This document shows positions 51,098 through 64,000 of a DNA stretch of 64,000 nt, one piece after another. The notes under the pieces are model-generated. The model was given only the letters and a program-made list of their open reading frames with translations, did no database searches and was not told the origin of the DNA. Each line of letters opens with the position of its first letter. The first letter of the stretch is position 1. The DNA comes from Vespula vulgaris (taxonomy: Eukaryota > Arthropoda > Insecta > Hymenoptera > Vespidae), in assembly GCF_905475345.1 (NCBI RefSeq), contig NC_066597.1, forward strand, positions 2,565,501-2,629,500, in the 5' to 3' direction. Made by a program: the position numbers and the translations under genes.

Positions 51098-54000
51098 GTA
51101 CATTCAATTAATGACGCTTTTGCATAATGCAGCTCTTCGTATGCCGCCTTTATTTTATTTATCTTCGCTCGATAGCCATCTGAATGACCGACGAAATGAC
51201 TCCACTTTTTCTACGACTCGTATCGATGTGATCGTTATGATCCTCGTTAAACGTACCAGGTACCTACTTTTCTAAAAGGATGTAGGTATATTTAGAAATT
51301 CATTTGCAAGATCTAACTAAAATGGAAATCTTATCTCTCGTATTTCGAAACCTATATTCGATTTTTACCAAAGTTTATTTTTAATTCAGTATCTTTTACA
51401 GTATACTTACCAATAGTATTATAGTAGAGATTAGACGATTCAATATTAAATGCTTATTTTGGAATCGATATTATATATTTAGACTCGCGATCAAACTGAC
51501 GAGTAAATATTGACTTTTTTTATACCATTCGTGATTATTTTAATTACGACTATTAGTACTCTCAGTTTACCATAATTTTACTTTAAACACAACAGTTTTC
51601 GTTTTTCGATGTCTAAACTAAAATTTTCATTTACTTTCATTTATATAAGTATTATTCGAGAGTAATTTTGTTAAAATGTACACGTGAAAAAGAAACACTA
51701 GCACCTAATCGAGATAAAAAAAAAAATAATAATCGTTCGAATACAAGACGAACAGTAAAATCGTTGAAGCATATCGGATTTTTTCTTCGGTTCGTGTTTC
51801 TTCGCGAGAAATTCAATTTAAAAAAAAGAAATCATTCGTACGGCATAATATTTGATATCCTCGATGGTTTGCCTGTAAGTAGATATATATCTTGGACCGT
51901 GACAAAGTTATTGATACTCGTGTATACTTTGCGAAGCGTAATAACAGCAGTGATTTGTTTAAATTGCGAAAGGGGCAGATATATAGCGATAGAGAGTTAG
52001 AGAAAGAGAGAGAGAAGTAGAGAGAAAGAGAGAGAATGAGAAGGGGTAGGGACAAGCAGAGGTCTCGTCAAAGGGGCGGGATCAACGAGGCTTCCCGTAG
52101 CGTGATTGGTCGAGCCAGATTACGGAAAAGAAGCGACAGCATCTGCGCGCGCGCGCACGCTTCAAGCGTGCCTACTTGCTTTGCCTGTTATCTGTCTGAC
52201 AGTAAATGGATTTCAAGAAATTTACGCGAACGTGTGTATTTTTCTTTCTTTCTTTCTTTTTTCCTTTCTTTTTTTATTCTTTTTTAGTCTCTTTTAGTTT
52301 CCTTTTTTTTTTTACAAAATATTTCCTGTAAATTCGAACGAGTTTCGATTATTGCCTATCTTTATTGAAATATTCGTAGTACCGTAAAATACAGTATTAC
52401 TTTATATATATATTTTTTATCGCAGCTATTCTCTGTCGAAACTACAGAAACACATTTTCTACAAGTGAACAAAAAAATATGTTGTAGGAAAATTATAATG
52501 TATAAATGTTTCGTTATCCAAGTTGGATGTAAAGAAGACGATGAAATAGATAACAAGGAATATTTCTTTAGGATGTTATTTTGATATTTTATCGATTATA
52601 ATCGTTTCAACATTTTCTTTTTTCTTCTTTTTTTTTCACGATAGTTATGACGTTACAACGAGATAATATATTCGGGTTGAACAGAAAAAAAAAGAAAAGA
52701 AATGAGCGTGCTTGCTACCATAGGATCGTTAAATAATAGAATATATTCGTGCGTGTATTTGACCATCCCCTAAGTCTATTTACGGATACTCTTAACCTAT
52801 TACGTTTGAATATCGGAGCATTTGAGTATCCGTGTACTGACAAAGTCTCGATTCGAATAATTGATATTCAACGTAAGGTTGGTAGATGATACTCTTGTCC
52901 ATAAGTTGCCGGTATAGATATATTCTGTGGAAGAACAAAAGCGGATCGATTCGTGCAACCCCTCCCTTAATGTTACGTTGCAAGAAACTTTGATCGGGCT
53001 GTTAAACTCTAACCATTCGTTACCGACTACCTCGGTATTGTCTTCGACGATCATTAACGTCTGACAAGTACTTGACGCTTGATTAAAGGTTTGACAATGA
53101 TTTCAGAAACTCGTCATCCTTACAATCGACCGCTATACTACTTTAACAGTTTCGTGAACTTGCACGTTAGATTGTACCAAACATTTATCTCAAACTGCGA
53201 GTACTATTCGAGCAGAAGAATTTTAATTGGTGGACATAATCGATTTCTCTTCTTTCTTAACACTTCTTTTATCATTTTTTCTTCTTTTCCTTTTCCTTTC
53301 TTTTCTTTTCTTCCTTCTTTTTTGTTTTTTAATCGAACAAAGTAGATATTCCACATTTTAATTAATTTATTTAATTTGGAATAAGATCGGCAAGAACATG
53401 CATTTAAATGTAAAGCAAAAAAAGAGAGAGAGAGAAACGTTATCGTGTATCAGGTTAAATTGTTAAATCGTGTTTAAACTCGCCATTCTGTTAAAAAAAG
53501 TTTGGAAAGTTTCATGTCCACGTTTAACGCGACATCGAGCTTGCACATCATGGATAAACGCGAGGTTTTTTTTTAGCAAAAGTTTAAGCTCTTTAAATAA
53601 TAATAATAATAGTAATAATAATAACAAGAACAATAATGATCATATATAGTCGACTCGGATCAGTTAGAAGTTCGTAGGGGCCACGAAACGATTACGCCCT
53701 ACACATGTTCGGGGTTAATGGTACGCGAATATTACATTCGCATTCGAAACACTCGAAAAGAGGGTGGATAGGGTGCGCACACATTCACCCTCCTTTTCTT
53801 TATATCGGTCTCTTTCTCTCTCCTATAGTACGGTATGGCAATATTATGTGGGAAATCTCGACGAAGTATAAAGAGTATGTGGTCGATTCAAACTAACATC
53901 GTCTTATGATCTATCGTACTTCTCAAATTTAACGAACCGGTACATTACAATCTATACAATATCGAGGGAGTGACATCGAAACCATCAAAGTTTTACAATA

Positions 54001-55745
54001 TAAAATGACATTGTACGATATAAAAATACGTACGATTCTATTCTGAAATTGTTGCTTAACGAAATTGAGTTACTTTCTACTTATATTTATAAGCATCACA
54101 TTTCTGTGTTTCGTTTTGTTTAAGTCATTGCAGTTATTATTAGTGCTATTATACATATATATATATCATTATATCTCGTTGTCATTATACGTGAGTTTTC
54201 TTTACTGTTTTACATACTTAGCAATGAAATAAAAGATCTAAAAGAGTTAAGTGGTAAAAATAAAAAGTCAGAAGTAGTTAGGAGTAGTCATATCTAGGAA
54301 AATTGTATACTTCAGGATCGTTGCACTCGCTCAGCGTATACATATGTATATGCATACGCTTGACTTTCCGTTAGGAAGATTCTTCCTTTTTCGCTGGCAT
54401 GGGAAACAACGTCGTGTCTGACTTCTATTTCTCATTGGTTACTGTTGTAACTCCTTGATGCAGAAAAGTAAGAAAGCTTTAACAAAGTCTAAGGGGCTAA
54501 TAAAAACGTCTTTTACGGTCTTTCTTAAAAATTGCCTATAAACATAGAAACTATAGTACTTTCGATTATCTTGGTGCATTCATGTAATAAATTTAACTTG
54601 CTTTATTTTCTTTTCTTTTTTTTTTTAAAATTTATCTCTCGAAACATATCGAAGCTCATTTATGAATCGCCGTATACACGTAGTAGATCTTCCAAGCTTG
54701 TTAATCGGGTGTACACGTTCGGTTCGTAGACTCCGGTACTCAACGATGTGCTTTTCTCTGCATGGCATTCATCTCGCTTTAATTATACATCTACGACGGA
54801 CGTTTCCTTTCTTTGCTGTACAGCGAGTGAGCGAGCGAACGAATGCGCGCGTTCCTAATAACGAGACTAAAGCTACTAGCACCGGCTTCAATTACCCACT
54901 AATACTATACTTCGGCATTAGCTTCTCAATGCTATAAACTAATATCTATTCGACCATATATTAACCAAGCAACTTGGCTTATTTTTTTCACTAACATCTA
55001 TTCACGCTACATGCTTCTTCGAGTGTTTCCTGATTATTATAAAAACGAATGACTGTACGTGTGTGGGAAGTGAGAGCGGAATTCGCAGAGACGTTACGAT
55101 GTTTTTCGAGCATTGAGAAAATTACTAGAAAGTTACCAGAATGGCTTGAAAACGATTTGCTTACTTTTACGATGAACTTTATGTTACGACGTACCCGAGG
55201 ATTAAGATCAAACGTTATTGTACTAAAAAGCCCTATATATATATTTTCATATTTCTGCTTAATTATTCGTCCATCCGGAAGCTACAATCATGGCGCGAGA
55301 TGATTTTGTTTCGATCAAAACAATAGTGTATTTATGAAAAAGTAATTCTCGCTATATATATATATTTTTTTTTCTCCAACTGCGTCATCGTAAATGAATA
55401 GCTTAACGACATATAAAAATGAATTACGATCGAACGAAACTTCAACCCTTTCTCTATGTAGCCACCATCAGCACCGATCGAAAAGTTACTCAATTTATCC
55501 GTCCGATGACTTCGCAGAGGCCGTTCGGCACGTAATCGAGAGATAATTAAAACTTGGCGTAATTCCGAAAGATGAAATCAAAATGGTTTTGGTCCCAGCC
55601 ATCTCCCCCTTCTCCTTCTCCTCCTCGTCCTCTTCTCTTCTCTTGCACACATTCTCTCACTAGTAGCAACCCCTCTTACACTTGCCTCCGTGGCAATTTT
55701 CGCGAAGGGCATTATTCATCGGGCTCGTAGCGGTCTCTCCATTTA

Positions 55746-55798
55746 CCCTCCTCCTCCACCACCACTACCACCACCACCACCACCACCACCAGCACCCT
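55746..55798. repeat. (CCA)n trinucleotide repeat
   Basis: CCA/CAC triplets, about 50 bp, inside the GC-rich island 55440-56130. Poly-Pro and poly-His frames across it are artefacts. Confidence 0.85.
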
Positions 55799-56468
55799 GG
55801 CAGTTTGATCGCCCGAAACTCACCCCCTCGGTGTGCACGCGATCCAAGCTCACCCCCAACCTATCCCTCCCGTTCCAAGCATCCTCGGTAACACTTCAAC
55901 CTCCACCTTCCTTCTCTAGTCTACTGGCGGAAATCACAATTGAAAAATTGCGCTCACCGGCACGGGCGAAGCTACTGCATGCCCGGTGCCTTCGCGTCCG
56001 GAATGGCAATGATTCAATGAATTCTGCAAACACAGCGCTTTCTCGGCAGGATCAGAAGGAGAGTACGAAGGGTGCCTCGCGGGACTCTTCGCCGTGACAA
56101 GCTTACGCTCTTAGCGCTCCGACACCGAGGAGAATGAATAACAATGCCCGAAGAAATAATAAAAGCTTGTCCGAGCGAACCCCTTGTTCTTTCCTTCTTT
56201 CTCTTTCTCGTTCTCTTTTCCCTCTTTCTGTCTCCCTCCCTCCCTCCCTCCCTCTCTATCGTACTTGATCCCTTTTTCTTTTTCCTCGCAAAAGAAGGAA
56301 GGTCTACCTACCGCGAGATTCATCTCCGATGACTCGACTTTTTCCTTTCGATCCTCATTAGTACTGGTTTTAAAAAACCCCCGTAACGACCCAACTTGTA
56401 CGTTTTCAATCAATTTGACCCTTTCTTAACACGGATATCCGTTCTAACTCGAGAAGGAAGCTTTCTCA

Positions 56469-56473
<5 letters not shown>

Positions 56474-56500
<27 letters not shown>
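56474..56500. repeat. (CT)n microsatellite
   Basis: Pure CT run. A CCCT tract at about 56231-56255 lies nearby. Confidence 0.85.
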
Positions 56501-56503
<3 letters not shown>

Positions 56504-57097
56504 TCTTACTCTTCAGCTCTCGAGTAATAATGAACGAGTTTTCTTTTTTGTCCGGTAACAATCGCAGCTCGTTCGATGATTAATACCACGCTTCGATCCT
56601 GACTTTGTCCTCCTCTCTCGCAGTCTCCCTTTTATTCAGCGAAGATGATCGCGCTGTTCCTACTGCTTACCTACCTTCTTACGCTTATAATAGGTCGTCG
56701 ATATATTACGAATTTCCACTCTTATATTATTATACTAGCTTTTAATTATGTGTAGAAAAGTAATGTCACGATCGTTGACAAAATGTGTTCTCTCATCGCG
56801 CGTGTATATATACATATATATATATAATTGTAGGAGAAACAATGAAAAGGAAGAGAAGATTACTTAAGTAGAAGATTAATTGTCTCTTCCACGAAATGAC
56901 CACAGCGTATCGGTACAGGTGAATACGCGCCGTCACGGACATTGCGTTCACAAAATGGCTGACATCGTTTACCCCACGTAATGGTCGACCTTCTACCTTC
57001 TATTCTCGTGTAAATAAGTCGACTCGTAACGTTCGAGGCAATACGAAGTGCACCTCGCGTTGTTGTATTCTCCCTTCGCGAGGTTCTTATACAAACG

Positions 57098-57127
57098 CGT
57101 GCGCGCGCGTGTGTGTGTGTGTGTGTA
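57098..57127. repeat. (GC)n-(GT)n compound repeat
   Basis: Alternating GCGCGCG followed by GTGTGTGTG, a purine-pyrimidine alternation able to adopt Z-DNA in principle. Confidence 0.8.
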
Positions 57128-60100
57128 GAACGAACCAACTGAAATGGGCTCTCTCTTTCTCTCCCTCTCTCTCTCTCTCAGCTATTTTATTTTATGGCCA
57201 GGGCTAATGCGCTCTTTGTGTACGCTGTAGCTTTCCGTCGCGGTTTGCAGGACTGCTACATACACATACGTATGTTTCGTTAATACCGTGTTGTCCCATC
57301 GTCGTAGAGAAAGCTGCTGTGCGCGAGCGCACGCGGCCTCTCGTCAAAGAACAGCAATACGATATTCAATCAACGAACGCGGTGTAACTTTTCGCAGTAA
57401 AACTACGAGACGAAGGTACGAGCGCAATTTCTGTTCAAGGGTAGGAACTATTATATCGCTGGTCTTTAAAGTAACACAAGAATGATCTATCGAGAGAAAA
57501 TTAGAAGAGAATATCGTATCGTTGCGGGTTGAACATTTTTAACGCGATAGCTTCTTTATATTATTTATATCGTTCGTGTGGTTTTTCTTATAATGCATTT
57601 TTACTGTAGCGCGTAGGAACAAATCGTTTCGACGGTAAAAACATAAATGATAGAAATATGCCGTGTGCCTTGTGTCATCCATTAGAACAGAAGCAGTAAA
57701 TATAATAAAAAAGGGAGAATAGGGGAAAAGAGAAAAAGTCGGAGAGAGAAAGAATGAAGGACGATTCATCCACACGGTGATCTTTGACGATGCGTAAAAG
57801 TCGCGTCTCGCTCGGCCGATGACGAATAGGGATCGCGCGGGCAATTTATTTTAAATGTAACCGCTCGATTCGCTAGCCGATTTGTTCTGGCCCATCCCGT
57901 AAAAGGCAACCGCAATATGCACCATAGGATTTCGCATTGCTTAGAAAGGAAGCGTCGACGACAAGCACGATGACGACGACAAGGGGTCGCAAACCCCTCG
58001 ACGTAACACCATTGGGGGTAGTTGTAATAGGGGGATGGGACCAAAACACGGCCTCAATCTATACAATGTTACCCTAAACAAGTCTGTAATTCGAATATAA
58101 TGGACTATGGCACCCTTCTGCGTGTTGTATTTTATATATATATATATATTCTTTGCCACGCTTTGCTCGTATATACACAAATACGCAAATAGATTCTGTC
58201 TTACGTTAAAACGATTTTCTATCTTAGTTGCATAAAAATGTGTGTACGTATGGATCTACACAAGGTGCTCCGTACAAAGTGTTATACGAGTCGTGTTCGT
58301 AGCTTAATTTATTAGTTGATGCTTCGCGTCAATTTGTAGAATTATGAAATTAATAAGAAGAGGAGGAAAGTATTTTGTAACAACTGTAACAACTTTGATA
58401 AAAGCGATCTGTAAAACTTCATATGTGTAACTACACGTTAGTAATATGGTTAAACTATACAGTCCTCCTGACTATACAGTGATCTTTATACCTAAAATAT
58501 TCTCCAGTCCAATTCGAAAATTGACATCCCTCGACCGTCCAATTCGACACGTAGCGAACGTCGGACGACGACGTTTAGGAGAAAGAAAAGAGGGAAGTAA
58601 ACTGTATATCTAGACCATCATAGAAAACATGTTTACAGACAACCATGACACTAGGGATCATATAATATTAGAGAACCGTGCAAAATTTCGAAAATTTCAC
58701 AGAGGCCGACGGCAAGTTTCCTAGCATTTTCTTTGAGAGAAATTTGTAAAACGTTTCATTCCATATTTCTTATCTGTTTTAAAAAATGTTATCAATGATA
58801 GTCCTTGAGTATCAACGACGAAGAAAAATTTCGAAAAATTGCACCCTAACCGCGAATTTGAAAGGTTCAAGACAAAGTTTTGGAAGGAAGTATTCGTCAG
58901 TCTCATTTCTAAACAAGAAATTATTTTATTTCTTTATTATTAGCTTTGGCTCCCGTCGAAAAAAGGGACGTGATAAAAGAAATGAAAGCAAAAAGAAGGG
59001 AAAAAGGAGAAGCGAGACGGGGAAAGAAGGTTTAACGTCTACAAAAGAAGAAAAAAAATATATGAAAGAAGGATAAAAAGAAGAAGAATCTAGAATTATA
59101 ACGAGGCTTATTATTTACGCTGATCATTATTTTGACGGCGCTGATCGGCCACCGTCCATCACATTCGTTCCTCCTTTCCTTCCTTATTCTCTCCTTACCG
59201 AGGACTTTACCGATCCTTCGCTGTCTATCTCTTTCTTTCTTCGGCCCTACCGAAGGGCCGCCCTTTTATTATCCTTACCTAAAACTCTCGGTAAGTACAA
59301 CGGGCCCAACTCCGATATCATAAATTCGCTGTCTTGAAAAGAATGACCGTAAAATGAGTTGGTTGTTATAAAAAAGAAGTGTTAGGTATGAAAGAGGAAA
59401 GAAGAAAGGGAGAGAGAGAGAGAGAGAGAAGGAAGAAGGTTTCGAAGATATTAAGCTGCAATTCGATGGAAGAATAAGTAATTAATCAGATCAGATCTGT
59501 ATGGGTAAATCCTTCAAAGAAGAGAGTCTATTCTATGATAATTATCCTCTTGTGGCTTCCGTAACGTTTAAAGTGATAAAAAGTTGTGTTGTGAGAAGAA
59601 TGGCTATTTTAAAGCCGAGAAATTAAAGGATTTTATTATTTTCTTCAAAATGTCTGCTAATAACATCTTGGTTCGACACAATGTAAGTTACCTATTCGAG
59701 TGGCAAGAGATCGCGTGCGGATACTGCTTGATATGTTAATTGACCTCTGTCAAAGAATCGCTAAGTACGGAAATGCATTGCATTAATTAATATACAAACT
59801 ATCTGACAGGGTGAATATATTAAAAAATTCAATTTCGCTTCTAGAGAATTGACTAAAATGACGTAAAGTTGATCAAATTATTAATATTCGTAATTGACTC
59901 GTATCATAAGCAAAAAACTAAAAAAGCGTTTGATATGTTTGTAAAGAAATGAAGATATACGAGATGTCGACGTAAAGAAATTATTATAGTTATAAATAAG
60001 CGATAGCAATTTTTAATGCAAGCATAAAATTACATCGACGTTGTTGTAAATTATGGAAAAATGACGTCTCTACGTCACTTCGCGTGCAAAACATTAGTAA

Positions 60101-61685
60101 ACAATTCGCAATGGAAGTAATATTCTCAAAGTAGTTACATTATTGTTGCAAACGTAGACATAAAAGTACGTACCTACGTACGTCTATTTGCGATAAGCGC
60201 AGATGACAAAACTGTACACATAACTTACGTAAACGAAAACTTACATAAGCATCTATTTTAATAGACTATTTTTAATACTAGCAATACGATAAACATCATT
60301 TAAACTGACGAATTTCGATCTCTTTATCGGTCGATTAGTACGACGAAGATGGAAAATGGAGAATGGAAAAGGGAAAAAAGGCAGTATAAACTTTTCAATT
60401 TTTCCAAAGAAAAAATAAAAAAAAAAAGGAAGAGAAAAAAGACTGAAAGATCTTTGAGAAAAAGAATTTAGGTCGAAGAAATTTCTCGCCCAGTTTTTTG
60501 TTATTATCCTAATGATATGCGCGAAACGCGTAAAAGTGCGGGTAACAAAGAGAAAGAGAAGAGCTGTGTGTGATGGAAGACATAGCAGGAGTGTTTTCGA
60601 TTAGGAGCGGCCATTAACGCGTTATTCACGAGTCCATTTCAGGAGCCCGCGTGTCCCCGTTTTACCGTCGTCGCGTCGTATCCTTCCTTCCTTCCTTTCT
60701 TCCTTCCTTCCTTCTTCGCTATTCGTCAGGATCCGCCCATTGCTCACGCAGAAAGTCAGTTTCAGTTAGCGAACAAAAAATGATGATGGTACGTGCCGCC
60801 GCTCCTGCCGTTTCTTTTCCTAACGCTTGGGCGGAGTATAGTCTCAACATAGTCTCTTCTTCGTACCGAGAACTTTTTAACGACCGAATGATCGATCAAG
60901 AAAAAGACCGACGGAATTTTTTTTCGGAGACAGTCGACGTTCTCTTCCTTTTCTTTTCTCTCTCTCTCTCTCTGTTTTTTTTCCTAATTTATTTTCTTTC
61001 TTTCTTTTTCCTTTACCTTTTTTTTCGGATGAACACTGACCAATTTCTAATACTTTCACCTTCTTTTATTTCCATTGTCCTTCCACTCTTATCCCTTTTT
61101 ATATCGTCTTTCGGTATCGATTACGTGATTATGAACGGTGAATTATGCAAAGTTTGTGAAGAAAGGATATTGATTTCTAACTGGAAACTTGCAAGTAATT
61201 TTTTGTGCGAGAAGGATATGAATAAAAATGATCTGGTAAATGAGATTCAATTCTTCTTTTACGATTTCTTATTCCGAGAGAATACAACTGATGAAAGACA
61301 TCGATCAGTTTAGATCGTTACTTTGTTTTATATATAACGCATTTGAGTTTTATTATTGAAAGGATTGGATTTAGAATAGTCCTTAAAGGAATCTCCTTCG
61401 AACATTCTTTGAACAATTTGAACATATGAAAAGTAATGAGAGATAATCGATGATGAAATTCTAACTGGACGAATAGGTATAAAAGGTATTATAAAATAAA
61501 AGAAATATTTCAGGTGTGTAAGTCTTCTAGAAGCAAGTGGTCGAAGGATTCTCCGAAAATCTTAAAGAATCCATCATCGGAGTCCATCAGGGGCTCCCTT
61601 GCTTTGTACGCCCCTTTACCACGATTATTCTCTGCGATATACATCCGATCGTTGCGGAGCACGCTACTTGAGTATACTACATCTT

Positions 61686-61716
<31 letters not shown>

Positions 61717-61812
61717 TTCTCACTTGGACCGATGCAAGGAGCAGCAAAGTCGAGAAATCGAAGGGTGCACGTTTACGACGTACGGCAACAACGATGCTGC
61801 TGGCTCTGAGCG

Positions 61813-61829
61813 TTAGAGAAGAGGAAGAA

Positions 61830-61864
<35 letters not shown>

Positions 61865-61955
61865 CGTGGAGGAGGATGAGAATAAGGAGAAGGATGAGGA
61901 AAAAGGAAAAAGAGAAGAAAAAGAGAAGAAGAAGAAGAAGAAGAAGAAGAAAAGC
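61813..61955. repeat. (GAA)n trinucleotide repeat
   Basis: About 140 bp of GAA/GAG triplets with interruptions, preceded by a CT/CTTT tract at 61685-61722. Poly-Glu and poly-Ser frames are artefacts. Confidence 0.9.
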
Positions 61956-62307
61956 GTACGCCGGTATCGGAGCCCGAATGAATCCTAAGCAATTTCTCGC
62001 TGGTCGGGACTCCTTTGATGCTTTGAACTCTCACCGCTGACCGATCCTTGCGGTAATCATGCTGGGCTTCGCCACGCCCCGAAAAACACCTTTGGCCCGT
62101 TCTCTCTCACTCGAGGCCCTCTCTCCCATCCTTCTCGACTCCCTTCCATCTTCTTTCTATCTCTCTTTCTCCCATACACACATCATGCACTTTTGTTTAT
62201 CTCTTTTTCCCTCTCATACATACACAACACGCATTTTTGTATCTCTTTTTCTCTCATACATACACCTACTATTTTTGTATCCTTTTCTCTCTTGTACACA
62301 TCACTTT

Positions 62308-62310
62308 TCG

Positions 62311-62356
<46 letters not shown>

Positions 62357-62515
62357 TCTTTCTTTCTTCGTCTCTTTCACACTCGTAGTCTGACTCGCTA
62401 CTTCTATCTTCTTCTTCTTCTTCTTCTTCTTCTTCTTCTGCTGCTGCTGCTTCTTCTTCTTCTTCTTCTTCTTCTTCTTCTTCCTTCTCATCCTTCTCCT
62501 TCCCCTCTTCCTCCA
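62308..62515. repeat. (CT)n and (CTT)n tracts with CTG insert
   Basis: A CT run at 62308-62350 is followed at 62408-62490 by CTT triplets split by four CTG units. The Leu-rich and Lys/Glu-rich frames over it are artefacts. Confidence 0.9.
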
Positions 62516-62559
62516 CCTCCTCCAAAGAGACTCTCCAAGCCGACGTAATCTCAAGCGAA

Positions 62560-62790
62560 GAATCTAATTCTAAGGCTTCGATCAGTCGCGCGCGAGGCAC
62601 CTCCTCTCCTCGCAAGATCATATCTTCGAGCTAGGAACGGGCAAGCTCTCGTCAGATTTCCATCGGATCTCAACTTTGCGATTCTCGATCCGATCTAGTG
62701 GATATCGGAGTCGACCACTGCTCAGCCACTGCCACTTGTCCGTTCGAATATTAGTGTGATGAAAGAGAGGATTCGTTTGACAGGCTTAAG
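62560..62790 (+). promoter_or_regulatory. GC-rich island, possible promoter or first exon of a gene to the right
   Basis: This stretch is clearly GC-richer than what follows, with frequent CpGs, GATC-rich text and TCAG-type initiator-like sequences (for example at 62653). Directly after it the sequence turns AT-rich to the window end. A gene start is one reading. No coding exon or clear donor could be fixed. Confidence 0.25.
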
Positions 62791-63001
62791 GAAAGGACAA
62801 CGGTCAGTGACAGATTGTCTTTCGATAGAAATCATATGTGCATCAAAGTGCTTGAATTGTTTGTCAAAGTTGATGATAATTAAAAGAGAAAAAAAATGAT
62901 TTATCTTTATCGTAACATAAGAGAACGAGCGAATGTAAGTATAAATGTTTTGGAGATGCTAAGATGTGTTTCTCATTGAGACGAGTGATTCGAAGCGATT
63001 G

Positions 63002-63135
63002 CAAGTATCTATGAAAAAAAAAAGAAAAAGAAAAGAAAGATACTTATAGAAATTGTGTTAGGAAGTAACAGAAAAAGGTGTAGATGTAACGATAATGTGT
63101 AAGTATCTATGAAAATCGTGTTAAGAAGTAACGTA
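63002..63135. repeat. Two-copy direct repeat, period about 98 bp
   Basis: AAGTATCTATGAAAA...GTGTTA.GAAGTAAC occurs twice, beginning at about 63004 and 63101. An A-rich insert lengthens the first copy. Confidence 0.7.
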
Positions 63136-64000
63136 GGATAATATGATAATATGTAAAATGAATCAGTTGAAATAAGTTTTTATTTTTAACTACTACAAAA
63201 TATCTTGGATATCTCTTAAAGTTTCCAAGATCTACTTCTTCGAGTCTTCTCTTTCTTTTTCTCTGTGTTTAGAAGAATTAATCTATTTTAAGAAAATGTG
63301 GTACCTATGGAAGATAATCTTAAAAAGTAAGAAGCATCATTCGAAGTTCCCTTCGTTAGAAGACTTTCAGTAGTAAATTGTTAGTTTCTCTTGCATTAAT
63401 GAAGCAAGCAAGAGATACTAATCGACGGTTGCTGCTACCGCGTGGAAAGCGCGCAATATAAACAGAAAAGAAAGCTTTGTTTAATTAATTTCAGTATACA
63501 TACATAAACAAGAAGAAACGAAGCGTCGGATATCTACATCATAATTAAAGGTATCATTAAACGTGTACACGAAGCAGAACATACTTAGTTGCTTATGTTC
63601 TTTAATGAGGAAAGACACACAAGTGAACTTTGCGGTTGTTACATTATCAAGATCGTGTCATTTAAACGAAGTCAAGATCAAGAAGAAACATTGAAGGGGA
63701 TTAAATTATTTCTTCTTACAATTAGTTACCACGTATGTATGTAAATTAAAAATTATTTTTTTATCGTATTATTCCAGAGATCGTAAGAATGATGTAATAA
63801 AAGAAAAAAACAAATAAGAATAATCTTACTATAAAGTTAGATCGGCTGAGAGATTAATCGTTCCATTAATTTCGTACAACTTTTATCCCTTCGGTCTATA
63901 TTTTATTCATCTACAAGTACTAGTTTTACGTGTCATGGACTTAAAAGTATTTTACACTTGTACAGGATAGGAGAAAAGTTTTCGGCTGATTTTAAATATC

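Larger units (their letters stand above)
50400..64000. other. Gene-free right part of the window
   Basis: No protein-coding gene could be supported. GC-richer islands lie at about 52040-52220, 53640-53900, 55440-56130, 56880-57470, 57770-58080, 59100-59340, 60500-60900 and 61510-62760, mostly beside CT, GA, GAA or CCA tracts. The reading frames over these are either repeat translations or short frames without recognisable domains. It is likely regulatory DNA, and the last island may be the start of a gene to the right. Confidence 0.45.

Noticed and set aside
60651..61313. 220-codon frame, the second longest single open frame
   Set aside because: Composition is dominated by CTTC and CT repeats (poly-Phe/Leu/Ser runs). 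It has no recognisable domain and no matching splice structure.
61599..62621. Glu/Lys-rich, Ser-rich and Leu-rich frames
   Set aside because: They are translations of GAA, CTT and CT tracts on both strands.

Overview
The window is a piece of a eukaryotic nuclear genome, almost certainly from an insect and most probably a hymenopteran (bee, wasp or ant). It is AT-rich, has many short GT-AG introns, and carries very many GA/CT microsatellites. Its protein-coding genes are orthologues of well-known animal genes. The order is inferred from general character; the species cannot be named from the sequence.

Layout: (1) 1-2631 is noncoding, with a GA microsatellite and a CpG-richer island. (2) 2632-4812, minus strand: six coding exons of a PP2C-like phosphatase-domain protein (537 aa). 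(3) 4813-6591 is a divergent promoter interval with the same 10-mer, CAATATGGCG, near the 5' end of both flanking genes. (4) 6592-9728, plus strand: nine coding exons of Zer1 (779 aa), a substrate receptor of CUL2 ubiquitin ligases. (5) 9729-14317 is an AT-rich gap between convergent genes. (6) 14356-15599, minus strand: six coding exons of Pabp2/PABPN1 (225 aa), with a probable piggyBac-type MITE and a diverged three-copy repeat upstream. (7) 20018-26724, plus strand: a FoxB-type forkhead factor (481 aa) in two coding exons, split inside the forkhead domain by a 5.3 kb intron.

From 26.7 kb to 64 kb no protein-coding gene could be supported. This looks like the regulatory desert of a developmental transcription factor: moderately GC-rich islands lie next to long CT/GA, GATA or GAA tracts. 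A small hAT-type MITE lies at 28.1 kb.

The most unusual part is 38.9-50.4 kb. It holds an apparently noncoding plus-strand locus with alternating consensus acceptors and donors that define at least five exons (42207-43710). Several exon blocks are diverged duplicates of one another. Also here are a nine-copy satellite of about 170 bp (39.05-40.57 kb), a higher-order repeat of 66-bp monomers (47.2-49.0 kb), and six tandem copies of a 23-bp-stem hairpin (49.06-49.63 kb) whose sequence changes mostly keep pairing in plus-strand RNA. The best inference is a fast-evolving, repeat-built long noncoding RNA locus, possibly giving rise to hairpin RNAs.

Pabp2, Zer1 and the PP2C-like gene look like housekeeping neighbours with no shared pathway. 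FoxB is the developmental gene, and it is the likely target of the surrounding noncoding DNA.
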